Shown: piece after piece, positions 27,288 to 28,858 of the stretch
How positions within the stretch are numbered: the first letter of the stretch is position 1
How the letters are laid out: each line of letters begins with the position of its first letter
Notes under the pieces: model-generated
Database searches by the model: none
Told to the model about the DNA's origin: nothing
Seen by the model: only the letters and a program-made list of their open reading frames with translations
Translations under genes and position numbers: made by a program
Assembly: GCF_000313135.1 (NCBI RefSeq)
Contig: NW_004457364.1
Span: forward strand, 1 to 28,858
From: Acanthamoeba castellanii str. Neff
Lineage: Eukaryota > Discosea > Longamoebia > Acanthamoebidae
Reading direction: 5' to 3'
Length of the DNA stretch: 28,858 bases

Positions 27288-28823
27288 TCACGCGTCGTGT
27301 TCGTCGCCGAAATCATCGAAGTCAAACACATCGCGGCCGCCGCCGCCGCCGCCGCGGGAGGAGGCGGTACCGAGCGTCTTCGTCTTCGTCTTCATGGCGG
27401 CGGCGGCGGTGGTGCGTGGGGCGGCAACGGTAGGGCGGCGCGTGGGCAGCGCCTTCTTGCCGAGGAAGGCCAGCAGCTCGTCCTGCTCCTGGCGGAGGGC
27501 CTTCTCCCGCCGCTTCTGGTGCCCGTCGAAGTCGAACGGGTCGTCCTCCGGGTCGTCGTCGTCGTACCCTGCGTGCCCCGCCGCCGCCGCCGCCGCCTCC
27601 TCGTCGATCTCCTCGGCCATGCGCTCGTAAGGGTTGATCCACCGCGTCTTGCGCTCCTCCTCGGCCTCCTCCTTCTCCAGCCGCGTCCGGCTGCGCGAGC
27701 GAGCCAGCGTCGTAGGCCGCGCCTTGTTGGGGCTCAGTTCCTTGCTCTGGGTCGGCGCCTCCCGATGGCGAGACTTGGCTCTGGTGGTGGTCGTGGTCGT
27801 TGGTGAAGGACAGTCAAGGATGCTGGTCGCCACGGCGCGACCCTTCTTGCCCTTTCGTTCTCTCTGCTGCTGGCCGCCGGACGGCGCCTTGGCCGCACCC
27901 TTTGGCGCGCGCTTGCGGGCTGCCTGCGCGCCGGACGCGGACTTGGAGGTGGCCACCGGTGACGACGATGATGATGGCGGCGTGTCGCCCTCCTCTTCCT
28001 CCTCCGCGTGTGCGCGACTGGTGCGGGTCTTGGTGGCCGCCCGCTTGTTGGTGTTCTTCTGCTGCGCGGATTCCTGAAGGGTCCTCTTCTTGGGCGCGGC
28101 AGATGGTGAGGGTGGTGCTCCCCGCTTCAACGCGAGCCCCTTCCGTTGCTGCTCCGCTGCCGCACTTCCGCCGCCGCCGGCATTGTCGCCTTCGTGCGGT
28201 CGCCGCCTCTTCCTGGTGTAGGACGCGGACAGCGGTTTCGAGCCACCGACGCCACCCCGCGCGTTGCCCTCTTCGTCCTCGTCATCGTCATCGTCATCGT
28301 CACTCCAGAACAGGATGTCTCGGGTGCGTCCGCTCTCCTCGGTTGTTGACTGGGTCTGTGGCCTGTGGGCCTTTGCCTCGGGCCCTTTCCTTTCTTCCCG
28401 CTCGGCCTCCTCCTCCTCCTCTTCGTCATCCTCTCTTTTTGCTTTGCCGCCAGCGTGCGGGCGTGGACCCAAGGCCACGACCGAAGTGTGCCCGTCATCC
28501 TCGTCCTCGTCCTCGTCGCGGTGCATGGGCTGCCTGAATCGGAGCTTGAGGCTGCGCTGCCGCCCATCAGCAGCGCCGAGCTCGGTGTCTTGTGAAGCCG
28601 ACGTCGCCGCCGTGTCGTCGTGATTCCGCTTTCGCCGGACGTACTGCGGCCCGTCGCGCTTGCGCGGGGACGGACTGTACGTGGCCAGCAGATCTTCGTC
28701 GGGAAGGCCCCGCCCCCGCTGCTGCTGTGGAGAATTAGCCGCGGCCGAGGGACCACACACGATGGACGGGTTCCACAGGGGCCACATGTCCAGCATCGCC
28801 ACCGACGCGTCCTGCGTGATGAC
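27288..28823 (-). CDS. Unrecognised low-complexity protein, 5' part outside window
   Basis: One open exon encodes the last 511 residues of a protein I do not recognise. Just before 28823 the coding strand reads TTTATTGCTCGAACAG, a good splice acceptor, so earlier exons probably lie beyond the window. The segment starts VITQDASVAMLDMWPLWNPS, the only part that looks folded. The rest is disordered, with clusters of Asp/Glu, Lys/Arg, Ser and Gly, many basic patches resembling nuclear localisation signals, and YSPSPRKR and KKRTLQESAQQKN. It ends in a Gly run and FDFDDFGDEHDA. Composition suggests a nuclear or nucleic-acid-associated protein, but no function can be assigned. The stop is 242 bp upstream of the myosin start, in tandem. 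Confidence 0.6.
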   Translation of the reverse strand, partial: VITQDASVAMLDMWPLWNPSIVCGPSAAANSPQQQRGRGLPDEDLLATYSPSPRKRDGPQYVRRKRNHDDTAATSASQDTELGAADGRQRSLKLRFRQPMHRDEDEDEDDGHTSVVALGPRPHAGGKAKREDDEEEEEEAEREERKGPEAKAHRPQTQSTTEESGRTRDILFWSDDDDDDDEDEEGNARGGVGGSKPLSASYTRKRRRPHEGDNAGGGGSAAAEQQRKGLALKRGAPPSPSAAPKKRTLQESAQQKNTNKRAATKTRTSRAHAEEEEEGDTPPSSSSSPVATSKSASGAQAARKRAPKGAAKAPSGGQQQRERKGKKGRAVATSILDCPSPTTTTTTRAKSRHREAPTQSKELSPNKARPTTLARSRSRTRLEKEEAEEERKTRWINPYERMAEEIDEEAAAAAAGHAGYDDDDPEDDPFDFDGHQKRREKALRQEQDELLAFLGKKALPTRRPTVAAPRTTAAAAMKTKTKTLGTASSRGGGGGGRDVFDFDDFGDEHDA

Positions 28824-28858
28824 CTGTTCGAGCAATAAATCAGGAGGGGTCAACGTGT

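Overview
This is a GC-rich, intron-dense eukaryotic nuclear segment carrying eleven complete or near-complete protein-coding genes and one gene cut by the right edge; the first gene is cut by the left edge, so twelve in all. High GC at third codon positions, about 74 short introns, gene spacing of only 80-360 bp and the gene set (long-tailed myosin, peroxin, mitochondrial GTP-type PEPCK) suggest a free-living amoebozoan of the Acanthamoeba type. That assignment is inferred from style and recognition, not from a database search. No tRNA, rRNA, CRISPR array or recognisable transposon was seen.

Layout, left to right: SGT1 co-chaperone (minus, 3' end off the window); RPAP2/Rtr1 RNA polymerase II CTD phosphatase (minus); mitochondrial PEPCK (minus); TRA2-type SR splicing factor (plus); ALG11 mannosyltransferase (minus); PEX12 peroxin (plus); ISY1 splicing factor (minus); mitochondrial ribosomal protein uL13m (plus); 6-phosphogluconate dehydrogenase (minus); a ZnT6-like SLC30 transporter (plus); a 27-exon unconventional myosin with a C2-like tail (minus, 7 kb); and the 3' part of an unrecognised low-complexity nuclear-type protein (minus). 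From 3.9 to 27 kb the genes mostly alternate in strand. This gives divergent pairs with 170-360 bp shared promoters (PEPCK/TRA2, ALG11/PEX12, ISY1/uL13m, 6PGD/ZnT) and convergent pairs with 80-270 bp between stop codons. The genes are housekeeping and functionally unrelated; this is not an operon.

Exons were joined by hand, using reading-frame phase at each junction, GT/GC...AG borders and known family sequence. All complete genes except RPAP2 and the myosin close to a whole number of codons without correction. RPAP2 needs one single-base frame correction. The myosin needs two isolated corrections and probably two more that compensate each other. These could be assembly errors or real lesions. 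The main points of interest are a myosin motor joined to a C2-like (CCDC17-like) tail, a possible Asn-rich cassette or alternative terminal exon in TRA2, three GC-AG introns that all have a GCAC donor in a genome whose usual donor is GTAC, and loss of metal-site residues in the SLC30 protein.
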